This document shows positions 9,530 through 17,618 of a stretch of DNA of 29,139 nucleotides, piece after piece. Position 1 is the stretch's first letter. Each line of letters starts with the position of its first letter. The DNA comes from an uncultured Bacillota bacterium. GTDB taxonomy: Bacteria; Bacillota; Clostridia; Lachnospirales; CAG-274. A program made the position numbers and the translations under genes. Below the pieces are notes generated by a model. That model saw nothing but the letters and a program-made list of their open reading frames with translations. It had not been told where the DNA came from and made no database searches. The DNA lies in contig CATZZP010000024.1 of NCBI GenBank assembly GCA_958426775.1, positions 1 to 29,139 on the forward strand. Reading direction: 5' to 3'.

Positions 9530-10393
9530 TTAGCTCCATCTTCTTTTTTCAATTACATTTACCGTAAGGTACAAAAAGGCTGATGCAAAGGTAATATAAT
9601 AAACTACATCAGATAAACCGAATACACCAAGGTAAAAGTTCTGAAATCTGTTAAGAACAGAAAACCAACCAAGGACTCTTACAATAGCACTGTCAAAAAG
9701 AGAAGGCATAAGGTAATAGAAAACACCCATAATGCCATAGCAAATTATACCTATAAATACCGTGCCTGCTATATTTTTGATACTGCTGTAAAGTACAAGC
9801 AATATAACAAATATAATTGCCCCTACAAAAATAAGAGATGATATTCTTGTAATAGGTGCATTTACCGCAATATTATCAATCATAAGCAAAAGAAAAAGTG
9901 CCGCAAATGTACCTGCCGCTGCCACAATCTGATTATCAGTCAACACCGATATAAAAATACCTACGCTTATAAGACAGGCACCCATAAGGAAGTAGCCCAC
10001 CGTAACACCTATCGTGCCTGCTACGTTAATTGTGCCGTAGGAGCTTAAAATAAACGGAAATACCATAGTAATTATAAGCCCTATAAGGAAAAGCATACTT
10101 GCGGCAAAAAACTTTCCGATAACAATATCAGTAACCTTTAAAGGTGCCGTATAGAGGAGCTGGTCTGTCTTTTGCCTTGCCTCCTCTGCAAAAAGACGCA
10201 TGGTAAGCACAGGTATAAGTATAAGAAACATTATCATTGTGCCTATAAGTGTTTCGCTGTAGTCAGGACTTCCCGATGCTATATTCTGGGATACAAAAAA
10301 GTATCCTGTAATTAATACAAAAAAGCCTAAAAAGGCATAGCCTGTTAAGGTAGTAAAGTATGTCCTTAATTCTTTTTTAAGTATTGCAATCAT
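9530..10393 (-). CDS. ABC-2 type permease (GldF-like)
   Basis: The 287-residue protein is very hydrophobic, with about six membrane helices. It opens with the typical ABC-2 sequence MIAILKKELRTYFTTLTGYAF and carries a cytosolic segment FAEEARQKTDQLLYTAPL, characteristic of GldF/NosY-like permeases. It would be the membrane channel driven by the ATPase encoded just upstream. The two genes overlap by four bases (ATGA at 10390-10393), which implies coupled translation and a fixed partnership. The substrate is not evident. Confidence 0.9.
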   Translation of the reverse strand: MIAILKKELRTYFTTLTGYAFLGFFVLITGYFFVSQNIASGSPDYSETLIGTMIMFLILIPVLTMRLFAEEARQKTDQLLYTAPLKVTDIVIGKFFAASMLFLIGLIITMVFPFILSSYGTINVAGTIGVTVGYFLMGACLISVGIFISVLTDNQIVAAAGTFAALFLLLMIDNIAVNAPITRISSLIFVGAIIFVILLVLYSSIKNIAGTVFIGIICYGIMGVFYYLMPSLFDSAIVRVLGWFSVLNRFQNFYLGVFGLSDVVYYITFASAFLYLTVNVIEKRRWS

Positions 10394-11493
10394 TCTTCTT
10401 CCTCCTTAACCTCTTCAATATCCTCTGTTATTTCCTCAGGAGCTGTTTCTGCCTCTTGAACAGCCTCTGCTATTTCCTCGGAAGTTGTTTCTGCTTCATC
10501 TGTATTGTCTAAAGCCTCATTGCTATCCTGTGTAGGTTCATCAACAGGTAACGGGCTGTCATATTCACCGTTTATTACCTTAAGGAATACCTGTTCTAAG
10601 GTAAGTGCGGCAGACTTAAGCATTACCACCTCTATGCCTGCCTTTACAAGGTTGTTTACAAGGGTACCTCTTATATCTGCACCCTTTTCCCCTGTAACAC
10701 GTAATTCAACACAATTTTCCTCATCGCAATAGGTTTTCTCAACAGCAATTACATTTTCTATTTTTTCAGCAACGGCAACAGCCTTTTCTTCATCGCCCTT
10801 AGCTCTTATAAGATAAGCGTTGCTTGCCGCATTTTCCTCTAAGTTTTCCGTAGTGTCGCTTGCAACAATTTTACCGTTATTTATAATCATAATCTTATCG
10901 CAAACCGCACTTACCTCACTTAAAATATGAGAGCTTAAAAGAATGGTATGCCTTTCGCCCAGCTTTTTTATAACCTGTCGCATTTCAATTATCTGCTGAG
11001 GGTCAAGACCGACTGTAGGCTCATCTAAAATAAGCACAGAGGGATAGCCTACCAGAGCCTGTGCAAGACCTACTCTCTGTCTGTAGCCCTTTGAAAGATT
11101 TTTAACTATTCTGTTTCTTACATGAGTTATGCCTACCGTTGCTGTTATATCATCAAGCATAGCTGCTCTTTTACTTTTCTTTACCTTTTTAATATCGCAT
11201 ACGAAATCCAGGTATTCATCAACCCTCATATCACCGTATACAGGTGGTACGTCAGGTAAATAGCCAAGCTGTTTTTTTGCCTCAACAGCATCATCCAGAA
11301 TATCGTGTCCGTTTATTGTCACAGTACCCTCAGTCGCAGATATAAAGCCTGTCATCATATTCATTGTGGTAGTTTTACCTGCCCCGTTAGGTCCGAGGAA
11401 ACCCCATATTTCACCGTCATTTACAGTAAAGCTGATATTATCAACAGCCTTATGCTGACCGTAAATTTTAGTTAAATTTTTAACCTCAATCAA
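10390..11493 (-). CDS. ABC transporter ATPase (GldA/CcmA-like) with acidic repeated C-terminal tail
   Basis: This is the cytosolic nucleotide-binding subunit of the ABC-2/Gld-like system. It shows Walker A GPNGAGKTT (34-42), signature LSKGYRQ (133-139), Walker B LILDEP (154-159) and the switch histidine near 189, followed by a C-terminal regulatory domain to about 315. Residues about 318-367 form an extra Glu/Thr-rich tail with two 14-residue repeats (AETTSEEIAEAVQE and AETAPEEITEDIEE). This tail is not part of the usual domain. The start is a TTG at 11491-11493 preceded by GGAGG at 8 bases; no better ATG is in frame. It is the first gene of the block. Confidence 0.92.
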   Translation of the reverse strand: MIEVKNLTKIYGQHKAVDNISFTVNDGEIWGFLGPNGAGKTTTMNMMTGFISATEGTVTINGHDILDDAVEAKKQLGYLPDVPPVYGDMRVDEYLDFVCDIKKVKKSKRAAMLDDITATVGITHVRNRIVKNLSKGYRQRVGLAQALVGYPSVLILDEPTVGLDPQQIIEMRQVIKKLGERHTILLSSHILSEVSAVCDKIMIINNGKIVASDTTENLEENAASNAYLIRAKGDEEKAVAVAEKIENVIAVEKTYCDEENCVELRVTGEKGADIRGTLVNNLVKAGIEVVMLKSAALTLEQVFLKVINGEYDSPLPVDEPTQDSNEALDNTDEAETTSEEIAEAVQEAETAPEEITEDIEEVKEEEE

Positions 11494-11537
11494 AGCTAAT
11501 GCCTCCTTTTTTGTTCTATTAAAAAACCTTACCTATT

Positions 11538-11566
11538 AATATACATCAATTTATAAATTTTAGCAA
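11538..11566 (-). promoter_or_regulatory. Probable sigma-A promoter of the ABC-thiE block
   Basis: Minus-strand TTGCTA (11561-11566) and TATATT (11538-11543) are 17 bases apart, about 45 bases before the TTG start. The match is moderate, but it is the only good candidate between the queC terminator and the ATPase gene. Confidence 0.5.
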
Positions 11567-11595
11567 CAATATAAAAATTAAGGTTTTATTAACCT

Positions 11596-11641
11596 AAAAA
11601 ATGCTGTAACTGCTCCCCGATATATTAAGAGCCATTACAGC
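11596..11641 (-). terminator. Intrinsic terminator after queC
   Basis: A long interrupted stem (11603-11615 with 11629-11641, two mismatched positions) is followed on the minus strand by ATTTTTT. A smaller AGGTT/AACCT hairpin lies just beyond. It closes the tmk-queC operon. Confidence 0.75.
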
Positions 11642-11653
11642 TGTTTTTAATAA

Positions 11654-12334
11654 TCAATATTCTATAGGGTCCTCAATGCCGTTAAGCTTAAATGCCTTAA
11701 TTCTGTCACGACAGGTGCCGCAGACACCGCAGGGCTTTTCCTTGCCCTCATAACAACTCCATGTAAGCTCATATGGAACTTTAAGCCTTAAGCCTTCCTT
11801 AACCACCTCTGCCTTTGTTTTGCCGATAAACGGTGCAACGACTTTAACGCTGTTTCCGCTGCCGATATAGATAGCGGAATTCATAGCATTATTAAATGCC
11901 TCACTGCAATCGGGATAGGCATTACCTGCAGCATCATCTGAATGAGCACCGTAATAGATTTCACCGCAGCCTTTTGATATGGCTACAGCCGCTCCGCTTG
12001 AAAGAAAAAGCCCGTTCCTGAAAGGCACATAGGTTGATACAGGTGTGCCATTTGTATTTTTAAGCTGTTTTGCATAATCCTCATGAGGTATTTCCTCATT
12101 TGAGCCTTGCAAAAGGGAGCAATTACTCCACTCAAACATTTTTGACAAATCAAGGGACAGCTTTTCAACTCCGTAGTAATTTGCAATTTTATCTGCTGCC
12201 TCTATTTCCTTAATATGCTTTTGCCCGTAGCTTACAGAAAGGGCAATGACATTTTCCCTACCATACTTATCTACGGCAAGAGCAAGGCAGGTTGTGCTGT
12301 CCAGTCCGCCTGAAAATAAAACCAAAGCTTTCAT
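11654..12334 (-). CDS. queC: 7-cyano-7-deazaguanine synthase
   Basis: QueC uses ATP and ammonia to convert 7-carboxy-7-deazaguanine to preQ0, the precursor of queuosine. The 226-residue protein has the PP-loop SGGLDS (8-13) and the four zinc cysteines C194, C202, C205 and C208 near the C-terminus, so it looks functional. It starts two bases after the rsmI stop, with AGGTGAG as ribosome site, and is the last gene of the operon. The usual partners queD, queE and queF are not in the window, so they must be elsewhere or the product is used differently. Its neighbours modify tRNA or rRNA, which fits tRNA queuosine. Confidence 0.95.
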   Translation of the reverse strand: MKALVLFSGGLDSTTCLALAVDKYGRENVIALSVSYGQKHIKEIEAADKIANYYGVEKLSLDLSKMFEWSNCSLLQGSNEEIPHEDYAKQLKNTNGTPVSTYVPFRNGLFLSSGAAVAISKGCGEIYYGAHSDDAAGNAYPDCSEAFNNAMNSAIYIGSGNSVKVVAPFIGKTKAEVVKEGLRLKVPYELTWSCYEGKEKPCGVCGTCRDRIKAFKLNGIEDPIEY

Positions 12335-12336
12335 TT

Positions 12337-13185
12337 TTACTCACCTTTTATATTAAGAGCCTTATATACATCTCTTTTACCTATGCCTCTGTCCTTTGCA
12401 ACCTGCTTCATGGCGGTTTTGCCGTCAAGACCCTGTGTTAAGTATTTTTCATAATGCTGTTCTATGCTCATTTGTTCAAAGCCTGCAATTTCCTCATCTC
12501 TAAGCTCCTTAGGGTCTTTACCGCTTATTACAAGTACAAATTCGCCCTTAGGCTCATTTCCCTTAAAGTAATTGCAAAGCTCATTAAGAGTTCCCCTGTT
12601 TACTGTTTCATGCTTTTTGGTAAGCTCTCTTACAGCGGCACCGTAACGGTCGCCCATCTGCTCACAAAGCTGTTCAAGTGTATTTACAAGATGATGAGGT
12701 GCCTCATATAAAACAACTGTCCTTGTTTCATTTACAAGACGGTCTATTATCTCCCTACGCTGTTTTTTTGCCGAGGGTAAAAAGCCCTCAAAAACATAGC
12801 TCCTTGTAGGAAGTCCGCTTAAAACAAGGGCAGTTATAACTGCCGTTGCACCCGGCACTACAGTAACAGGCACTCCCTCCTTATAGCACAGGGCAATTAA
12901 GTCCTCGCCGGGGTCAGATATGCCCGGCATACCTGCATCTGTAACCAAGGCTATATTTTTACCCTCCTTAAGCATGGAAATAAGCTTAGGACCTTTTAAG
13001 TCCTTATTATGCTCATGATAGCTTGTAAGAGGAGTTTTAATATCGTAATAATTAAGAAGCTTGACACTTTGCCTTGTATCCTCTGCGGCAATCAGGTCAG
13101 CCTCCTTTAAGGTACGCAATACACGCAGGGTTATATCCTCCATATTACCTATGGGTGTACCGCAGACAAATAATGTTCCTATCAT
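12337..13185 (-). CDS. rsmI: 16S rRNA (cytidine-1402-2'-O)-methyltransferase
   Basis: RsmI methylates the ribose of C1402 in the 16S rRNA decoding centre using S-adenosylmethionine. The 282-residue protein shows the tetrapyrrole-methylase fold with the family motifs GTPIGN (9-14), AEDTR (34-38) and DAGMPGISDPG (83-93). The C-terminal part is a short helical extension. It lies 7 bases downstream of the TrmN6-like gene and 2 bases upstream of queC, in one operon. In Bacillus the equivalent gene (yabC) has the same neighbours. Confidence 0.95.
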   Translation of the reverse strand: MIGTLFVCGTPIGNMEDITLRVLRTLKEADLIAAEDTRQSVKLLNYYDIKTPLTSYHEHNKDLKGPKLISMLKEGKNIALVTDAGMPGISDPGEDLIALCYKEGVPVTVVPGATAVITALVLSGLPTRSYVFEGFLPSAKKQRREIIDRLVNETRTVVLYEAPHHLVNTLEQLCEQMGDRYGAAVRELTKKHETVNRGTLNELCNYFKGNEPKGEFVLVISGKDPKELRDEEIAGFEQMSIEQHYEKYLTQGLDGKTAMKQVAKDRGIGKRDVYKALNIKGE

Positions 13186-13192
13186 AAAAACC

Positions 13193-13933
13193 TCAATTAT
13201 AGTAAATATCCCTAACCTCAGCAGTATACTCTCCGTTTATAAGGTAGATAATAAGGGGTGGCTCTACCTTAAGCATAGGCTTACCGCCCTTTATAAATTC
13301 TATAAGTACTAAAGTAGGCTCTTTTTCCACATAAGGGTGAACAAAGCGTATTTTCTTAGGCTCAAGGTGATATGCCCTTGCATAGGTAAATATATCCGCA
13401 AGCCTTGAGGGACGGTGTACCATATATAGTCTGCCGCCTACCCTGAGCATTTTATCGGACATATTCAATACATCCTCCAGAGTACATAAAATTTCGTGCC
13501 TTGCTATAGCCTTAGGTGTATACTCATTGAGCAAGCCTCCGCCGTTTGGCATATAGGGCGGATTACAGGTAACAACATCAAAGCTTCCAAGCTTAAACAT
13601 TTTATCAAGGTCCTTAATATCACCCTGCCGGATAAAGATACGGTCCTCAAGGTGGTTAAGCCTTATGCTTCGCTGTGCCATTTCGGCACTTTCCTCCTGA
13701 ATTTCAACGCCCACAAAGCTGTCACCCTCTGTTTTTGCCTCCATAAGTATGGGTATAACACCCGTACCCGTACACATATCAAGTGCCACCTCGCCACGCT
13801 TCATTTTTGCAAAGCCCGCAAGAAGCACTGCATCCACACCAAAGCAAAACCTTTCAGGGTCCTGTATAAGCATATAGCCGTTTCTGTGCAAATCGTCTAC
13901 TCTTTCGTTAGGATTAATATTTACTGTTGTCAT
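13193..13933 (-). CDS. TrmN6-like tRNA1(Val) adenine-37 N6-methyltransferase family protein
   Basis: The 246-residue protein is a Rossmann-fold SAM methyltransferase. It has motif I DMCTGTG (52-58) and the amino-methylase motif NPPY (124-127), which marks N6-adenine methylation. It opens with DDLHRNGYMLIQDPERFCFGVDA, typical of the YabB/YfiC (TrmN6) group. The expected target is A37 of a tRNA, but the substrate of the Firmicutes members has not been settled to my knowledge. The ATG at 13933 overlaps the ricT stop by one base. B. subtilis yabB lies in the same position relative to yaaT. Confidence 0.88.
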   Translation of the reverse strand: MTTVNINPNERVDDLHRNGYMLIQDPERFCFGVDAVLLAGFAKMKRGEVALDMCTGTGVIPILMEAKTEGDSFVGVEIQEESAEMAQRSIRLNHLEDRIFIRQGDIKDLDKMFKLGSFDVVTCNPPYMPNGGGLLNEYTPKAIARHEILCTLEDVLNMSDKMLRVGGRLYMVHRPSRLADIFTYARAYHLEPKKIRFVHPYVEKEPTLVLIEFIKGGKPMLKVEPPLIIYLINGEYTAEVRDIYYN

Positions 13934-14808
13934 TAGTCTATAATTTCCTTTAATTCCTCACTGGATATATTTTCTTCCTTATTACGACGTTTCCTTTTAA
14001 CAATTCTTATTTCCTCGGGAGCATAATAGCCTACCTGTGGCTCCTTGTTAGGCTCAGGTCTTATAGCCGCCTTAATTGTACGCTTTAATACGCTTACGCT
14101 TAACACCTCGCCTTCTCCCTCATCTGTTGCAATAATATCCCCCTCTTTAGGCAGGTCCTTTATAAGCTCCTCATATACATCCTGCTCATATTTAAGACAG
14201 CACATAAGTCTGCCGCAAATACCTGAAATCTTAGTAGGGTTAAGGGACAAGTTCTGGTCCTTTGCCATTTTAATACTTACGGGATGAAAGTCGCTTAAAA
14301 AGGTAGCACAGCAAAGAGTTCTGCCGCAAACACCTATACCGTTAAGCATTTTAGCCTCATCTCTTATACCTATCTGCCTTAATTCTATCCTGACTCTGAA
14401 TACTGCCGCAAGGTCCTTTACAAGCTCTCTGAAGTCCACCCTGCCGCTTGAGGTAAAGTAGAAAATAATTTTATTGCCGTCAAAGGTCTTTTCCACATCT
14501 ACAAGCTTCATATCAAGGTTATGCTTTGCAATTTTTTCAAGACATATGTCAAAAGCCTCTTTTTCCTGAAGCTTATTTTGCTCATTCTTTTTGGTATCCT
14601 CTTCGGTTGCAATTCTGATTACCTTTTTTAAAGGCAACACAAGCTCCTTTTCATCTACCTGCTTTTGGGGTATTTCCACAAAGCCGTATTCAATACCCCT
14701 TGCGGTTTCCACAATAACAGGCTGACCTGTTTCATAATTATCCTCAGAGGGTTCAAAGTAATATATCTTACCCGCCTTTTTAAATCTGACTCCGACTACT
14801 GTATACAT
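13933..14808 (-). CDS. ricT: RicT/YaaT, PSP1-domain regulatory protein
   Basis: RicT forms the RicAFT (YaaT-YlbF-YmcA) iron-sulfur complex that directs RNase Y mRNA processing and is needed for sporulation, competence and biofilm in B. subtilis. The 291-residue protein carries the PSP1 domain with all six conserved cysteines: C161, C166, C167, C198, C203 and C204, in the segments GVCGRTLCC and GICGRLMCC. The C-terminus is a basic then acidic tail. It starts one base after the holB stop. The presence of ricT fits a spore-forming lineage but does not prove sporulation. Confidence 0.93.
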   Translation of the reverse strand: MYTVVGVRFKKAGKIYYFEPSEDNYETGQPVIVETARGIEYGFVEIPQKQVDEKELVLPLKKVIRIATEEDTKKNEQNKLQEKEAFDICLEKIAKHNLDMKLVDVEKTFDGNKIIFYFTSSGRVDFRELVKDLAAVFRVRIELRQIGIRDEAKMLNGIGVCGRTLCCATFLSDFHPVSIKMAKDQNLSLNPTKISGICGRLMCCLKYEQDVYEELIKDLPKEGDIIATDEGEGEVLSVSVLKRTIKAAIRPEPNKEPQVGYYAPEEIRIVKRKRRNKEENISSEELKEIID

Positions 14809-14809
14809 T

Positions 14810-15814
14810 TTATTTCTCCTTTAGCTTAAAGAACAGATTTTCAATTACCAGTTGAAAATCTCCTCGTTTCCTTATATTTTCCATAGCCCTTTCAATAAGC
14901 TCACAGCCTCTTATAAGACGCTTAGTACCTATAATTGAGCAAATTGTCTTTATATCCTTTTCCTTATCCTTCTGGATAAGTGTATTTACATTTCCCGTTT
15001 GGGAATACACAAGGCTATCTCTATACAAAAGATACATAATATCAAGGTAGGTATCAATATCCTCCTTATAGCTGTCCATTTCTGCCGTAAGCCTGTACAA
15101 GCCTATTAAATCTGTTTTAAGAAGGCTAATTGTTCTTGATATTACTTCGTTTCTGAGTGCGTTAAACTCCTCTGATGCGGCAAGCTCCATAGCCCTGCCT
15201 ATACTGCCCCTTGAATATAAAGCCGCTACCCTTGCATCAGCCTCCCTAAGCCCCTGGCTGTTTACAATATATTTTGTAATTTCCTCTGTAGGGACTATCT
15301 GCATACTAAAGCGTTGACAACGAGAAAGAATAGTAACCAACAGCTTGTTATAGTTTTCCGCAAGCAATAGAAAGACTGCGTATTCGGGAGGCTCCTCCAA
15401 AGTTTTAAGAAAAGCATTTTGGGCAGCTATATTCATTGTATCTGCATTTTCAATTATAAAAACCTTATATCTGTTACGATATGGCTTAATATCAACGCTT
15501 TTATTAATAAGGTTTCTTATTGTATCAACTTTAATTTCTCTGTCGCCCTCATTTTTTCTCACATATATAATATCGGGATTATTACCGCTTTCAAAGGTCT
15601 GACAGCTTATGCATTTACCGCAGGGGGAAGTACCACCCTCCTCGCAGTTAAGAGCCTTGGCAAAGGTATTTGCCATTATACCCTTGCCCATACCCCTTGC
15701 ACCGTCAAAAATATAGGCATGGCTTAACCTTTTATTTTCAATAGCAAGCTTAAGGCTTTTTATAATTCTTTCGTTTCCTATTATGTTATTAAAGCTATAC
15801 ATAGTTTTTACCAT
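14810..15814 (-). CDS. holB: DNA polymerase III delta' subunit
   Basis: Delta' is part of the clamp-loader complex that places the beta sliding clamp on DNA. The 334-residue protein has the opening FNNIIGNERIIKSL, a P-loop-like GARGMGKG (38-45), the zinc cysteines C57, C65, C68 and C71, and the SRC arginine-finger motif (LSRCQRF). The P-loop ends in Gly instead of Ser/Thr, which suggests it does not hydrolyse ATP itself; several delta' subunits are like this. The ATG at 15814 overlaps tmk by 7 bases. A second ATG at 15802 (MYSF) is also possible, and neither has a strong ribosome site. Confidence 0.93.
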   Translation of the reverse strand: MVKTMYSFNNIIGNERIIKSLKLAIENKRLSHAYIFDGARGMGKGIMANTFAKALNCEEGGTSPCGKCISCQTFESGNNPDIIYVRKNEGDREIKVDTIRNLINKSVDIKPYRNRYKVFIIENADTMNIAAQNAFLKTLEEPPEYAVFLLLAENYNKLLVTILSRCQRFSMQIVPTEEITKYIVNSQGLREADARVAALYSRGSIGRAMELAASEEFNALRNEVISRTISLLKTDLIGLYRLTAEMDSYKEDIDTYLDIMYLLYRDSLVYSQTGNVNTLIQKDKEKDIKTICSIIGTKRLIRGCELIERAMENIRKRGDFQLVIENLFFKLKEK

Positions 15815-16431
15815 TCAAGCAGTTTTTCAATAAAAGAGCGAATTTCACTTTGAATTTCATCAGGGTTCTTTAAGGCATCCAGTATTTTAATACGCTCCTT
15901 ATTACGTCTTGCAAGGCTTACATAACCGTCATAAACCCGTTGATGAAAGTTAAAATGCTCCGATTCAATTCTGTCAAGCTCTGCCTGTGCCTTTTTACGC
16001 TTTATACCATCCTCAGGCTTAAGGCGAAGAAGAAAGGTTATATCGGGCTCAAGCTCATCTACGGCATAGCGGTTAAGGTTACGTATACGACGCTCCCCCA
16101 TTCCTCTTGCATAGCCTTGGTAAACAAGGCTTGAATCAACAAAACGGTCACAAATTACAACACCGCCGCCCTTAAGAGCAGGCAAAATCACCTGTTCTAC
16201 AAGCTGTGCCCTTGCCGCCGCATAAAGCATTGCCTCTGTCATCTGGCACATTTCCGAGTTGTTTTTATCTATTATGATTTCTCTTATTTTTTCACCTATG
16301 GCTGTACCGCCGGGTTCTCTGACACAAACTACATTATATCCCTTTTGGTCCAAATATTCTTTAAGTTTATTTATTTGAGTGGTTTTGCCCGCTCCGTCAG
16401 TACCCTCCATAGTTATAAACAAGCCTGACAC
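15808..16431 (-). CDS. tmk: Thymidylate kinase
   Basis: Tmk phosphorylates dTMP to dTDP for DNA synthesis. The 207-residue protein has the P-loop MEGTDGAGKTT (8-18), the REPGGT segment (38-43), DRF (95-97) and a basic lid region around 140-152. The start is GTG at 16429-16431, preceded by GGGAGGTGG at close spacing; no ATG upstream fits. It is the first gene of the tmk-holB-ricT-trmN6-rsmI-queC operon. The small genes darA and yaaR, usually between tmk and holB in Bacillus, are absent, since the two genes overlap. Confidence 0.96.
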   Translation of the reverse strand: MSGLFITMEGTDGAGKTTQINKLKEYLDQKGYNVVCVREPGGTAIGEKIREIIIDKNNSEMCQMTEAMLYAAARAQLVEQVILPALKGGGVVICDRFVDSSLVYQGYARGMGERRIRNLNRYAVDELEPDITFLLRLKPEDGIKRKKAQAELDRIESEHFNFHQRVYDGYVSLARRNKERIKILDALKNPDEIQSEIRSFIEKLLEW

Positions 16432-16472
16432 AAGCCCACCTCCCGTTAATCAAATTTAACTGCACGTATAAT

Positions 16473-16501
16473 ATTTTATCACATTTTATTTAAACAGGCA
16501 A
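16473..16501 (-). promoter_or_regulatory. Sigma-A promoter of the tmk operon
   Basis: Minus-strand TTGCCT (16496-16501) and TAAAAT (16473-16478) are 17 bases apart. A TG one base before the -10 makes it an extended -10 promoter. It sits about 40 bases before the GTG start of tmk. Confidence 0.65.
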
Positions 16502-16566
16502 TAATTTATTATCTTTTAGGTAAGGTATGTCTTTAAGAAAAGTAAACATATTTATATAACACAAAA

Positions 16567-16584
16567 CCCCGCCTTACGGCGGGG
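16567..16584 (-). terminator. GC-rich hairpin, probable orphan terminator
   Basis: This is a perfect 7-bp stem CCCCGCC/GGCGGGG with loop TTAC. On the minus strand it is followed by TTTT; on the plus strand it is followed by TAAATTTT. No gene on either side now ends here. It may have ended a minus-strand gene that once lay to the right and was displaced by the mobile element. Confidence 0.6.
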
Positions 16585-16850
16585 TAAATTTTAATAATAA
16601 TAGTGCGAGTGTTCTTACAGAACTTAACGAAAAACATAGTAAAATCAAGGGTTTTAGCCAGTCAATAATCAGTAATAACCTCAAAATTAAATATTTTTTT
16701 GAAAAATGCTTTGATATTTGAAAAATCAGAGCATTTTTGGTTTGTCAAATACCATTTAGCAACTCTAAGTCTTTTTTTCGGCTATAGCATAAAATTTCTC
16801 AAATAATCAACCAAAAGAAATTGAATTTAAACGTAAGAACCTTGCTTAAA
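16585..16850. other. Gene-free left flank of the mobile remnant
   Basis: No convincing gene is present. A 13-bp stem hairpin (16702-16714 with 16726-16738, 11-base loop, one G-U pair) has T/A-rich arms and could terminate transcription in either direction. A short open stretch at 16599-16691 on the plus strand resembles nothing I recognise and may be the end of a lost element gene. Confidence 0.4.
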
Positions 16851-17018
16851 ATGAAAACCAAAAATTCAAAGCAGCTCTGTCCCGCCTGCAAGACGGGGCA
16901 AAATACCTATCTGTTGCATAACCGGAATCCGTTTTACCCTTATCTTCATTGTCATAACGGAAAAACCTGTACGGAATATAAGCCTATAAAAAAATTCAGA
17001 CGGAGAATGCGGCAATGA
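16851..17018 (+). CDS. Small Cys-rich ORF of the mobile element, function unknown
   Basis: The 55-residue ORF reads MKTKNSKQLCPACKTGQ and continues with a second Cys/His cluster (LHCHNGKTC), ending in a basic tail (KFRRRMRQ). The CPxC and HCHxxxxC pattern suggests a small zinc ribbon, as in many short ICE-encoded proteins. There is no clear ribosome site; an in-frame TTG at 16821 is an alternative. Its stop overlaps the start of the next small ORF by four bases (ATGA), which is the main reason to believe it is a real gene. I do not recognise the family. Confidence 0.4.
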   Translation: MKTKNSKQLCPACKTGQNTYLLHNRNPFYPYLHCHNGKTCTEYKPIKKFRRRMRQ

Positions 17019-17122
17019 TAACGGCAATCATAAGTTTTGCGGCAGACACCATATTTGGCGTGGCGGTTATGTGCGTATGTACCGTTGCCTGGCAAACAGA
17101 TACAAAAAATAATTCAAAGTGA
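17015..17122 (+). CDS. DUF3789-like 35-residue single-span membrane protein
   Basis: The tiny ORF reads MITAIISFAADTIFGVAVMC and ends AWQTDTKNNSK. One hydrophobic helix, the FGVAVMC centre and the short polar tail resemble the DUF3789 mini-proteins found beside HTH and replication genes in clostridial ICEs. GGAG lies 9 bases upstream and the start overlaps the previous stop (ATGA). The role is unknown. The length is normal for such proteins, so it may still be intact. Confidence 0.55.
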   Translation: MITAIISFAADTIFGVAVMCVCTVAWQTDTKNNSK

Positions 17123-17189
17123 ATGCATTGAAGTTAAAAATCTTGACGCTTTTTTCTTTGCCTTAAAACTTGGAAAGGAGGATTTTTGT

Positions 17190-17614
17190 ATGGCGGTATT
17201 CAGAATTGAAAAGACGAGAGATTATACCGTAATGTCAAATTATCACTTAAAAGACAACGCATTCTCTTTAAAATCAAAAGGGTTGTTGTCTATGATGTTA
17301 TCTTTGCCGGAATAATGGAGTTATACCACAAGAGGACTTGCGACGATATACAAAAAGGCGTTGACAGCATAGGAACGGCATTAAACGAATTGAAGCTACA
17401 CAGATATATTATCTGCAACCGATTGCGTGATGATAAAGGCAAAATAACCGATACGGAATATGTGATATTTGAGAAACCGCAAATGCCTGATACGACATTA
17501 TCGGGCACGGAACAATCATATATGGAAAACCCGTATACAGATAAACCGAATACGGCGGATCCGAGTACGGAAAACACCGCAAAATTAAATACTAATATAT
17601 CAATAACTAATTAA
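17190..17614 (+). pseudogene. Broken helix-turn-helix (replication-initiator-like) protein of an ICE
   Basis: A strong AAAGGAGG site precedes ATG 17190, which opens MAVFRIEKTRDYTVMSNYHL, the start of a common ICE-encoded HTH/RepA_N-like protein. The frame reads through LLSMMLSLPE, then meets a TAA at 17313-17315 where an Asn codon is expected, and continues WSYTTRGLATIYKK in the same frame. Near 17350 one base is missing in a run of A, after which the protein resumes in the next frame as GVDSIGTALNEL through ITDTEYVIFEKPQ to a Thr/Asn-rich end. With a stop codon plus a frameshift it is inactive. It would have bound DNA in element replication or regulation. Confidence 0.75.
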
Positions 17615-17618
17615 AAAA

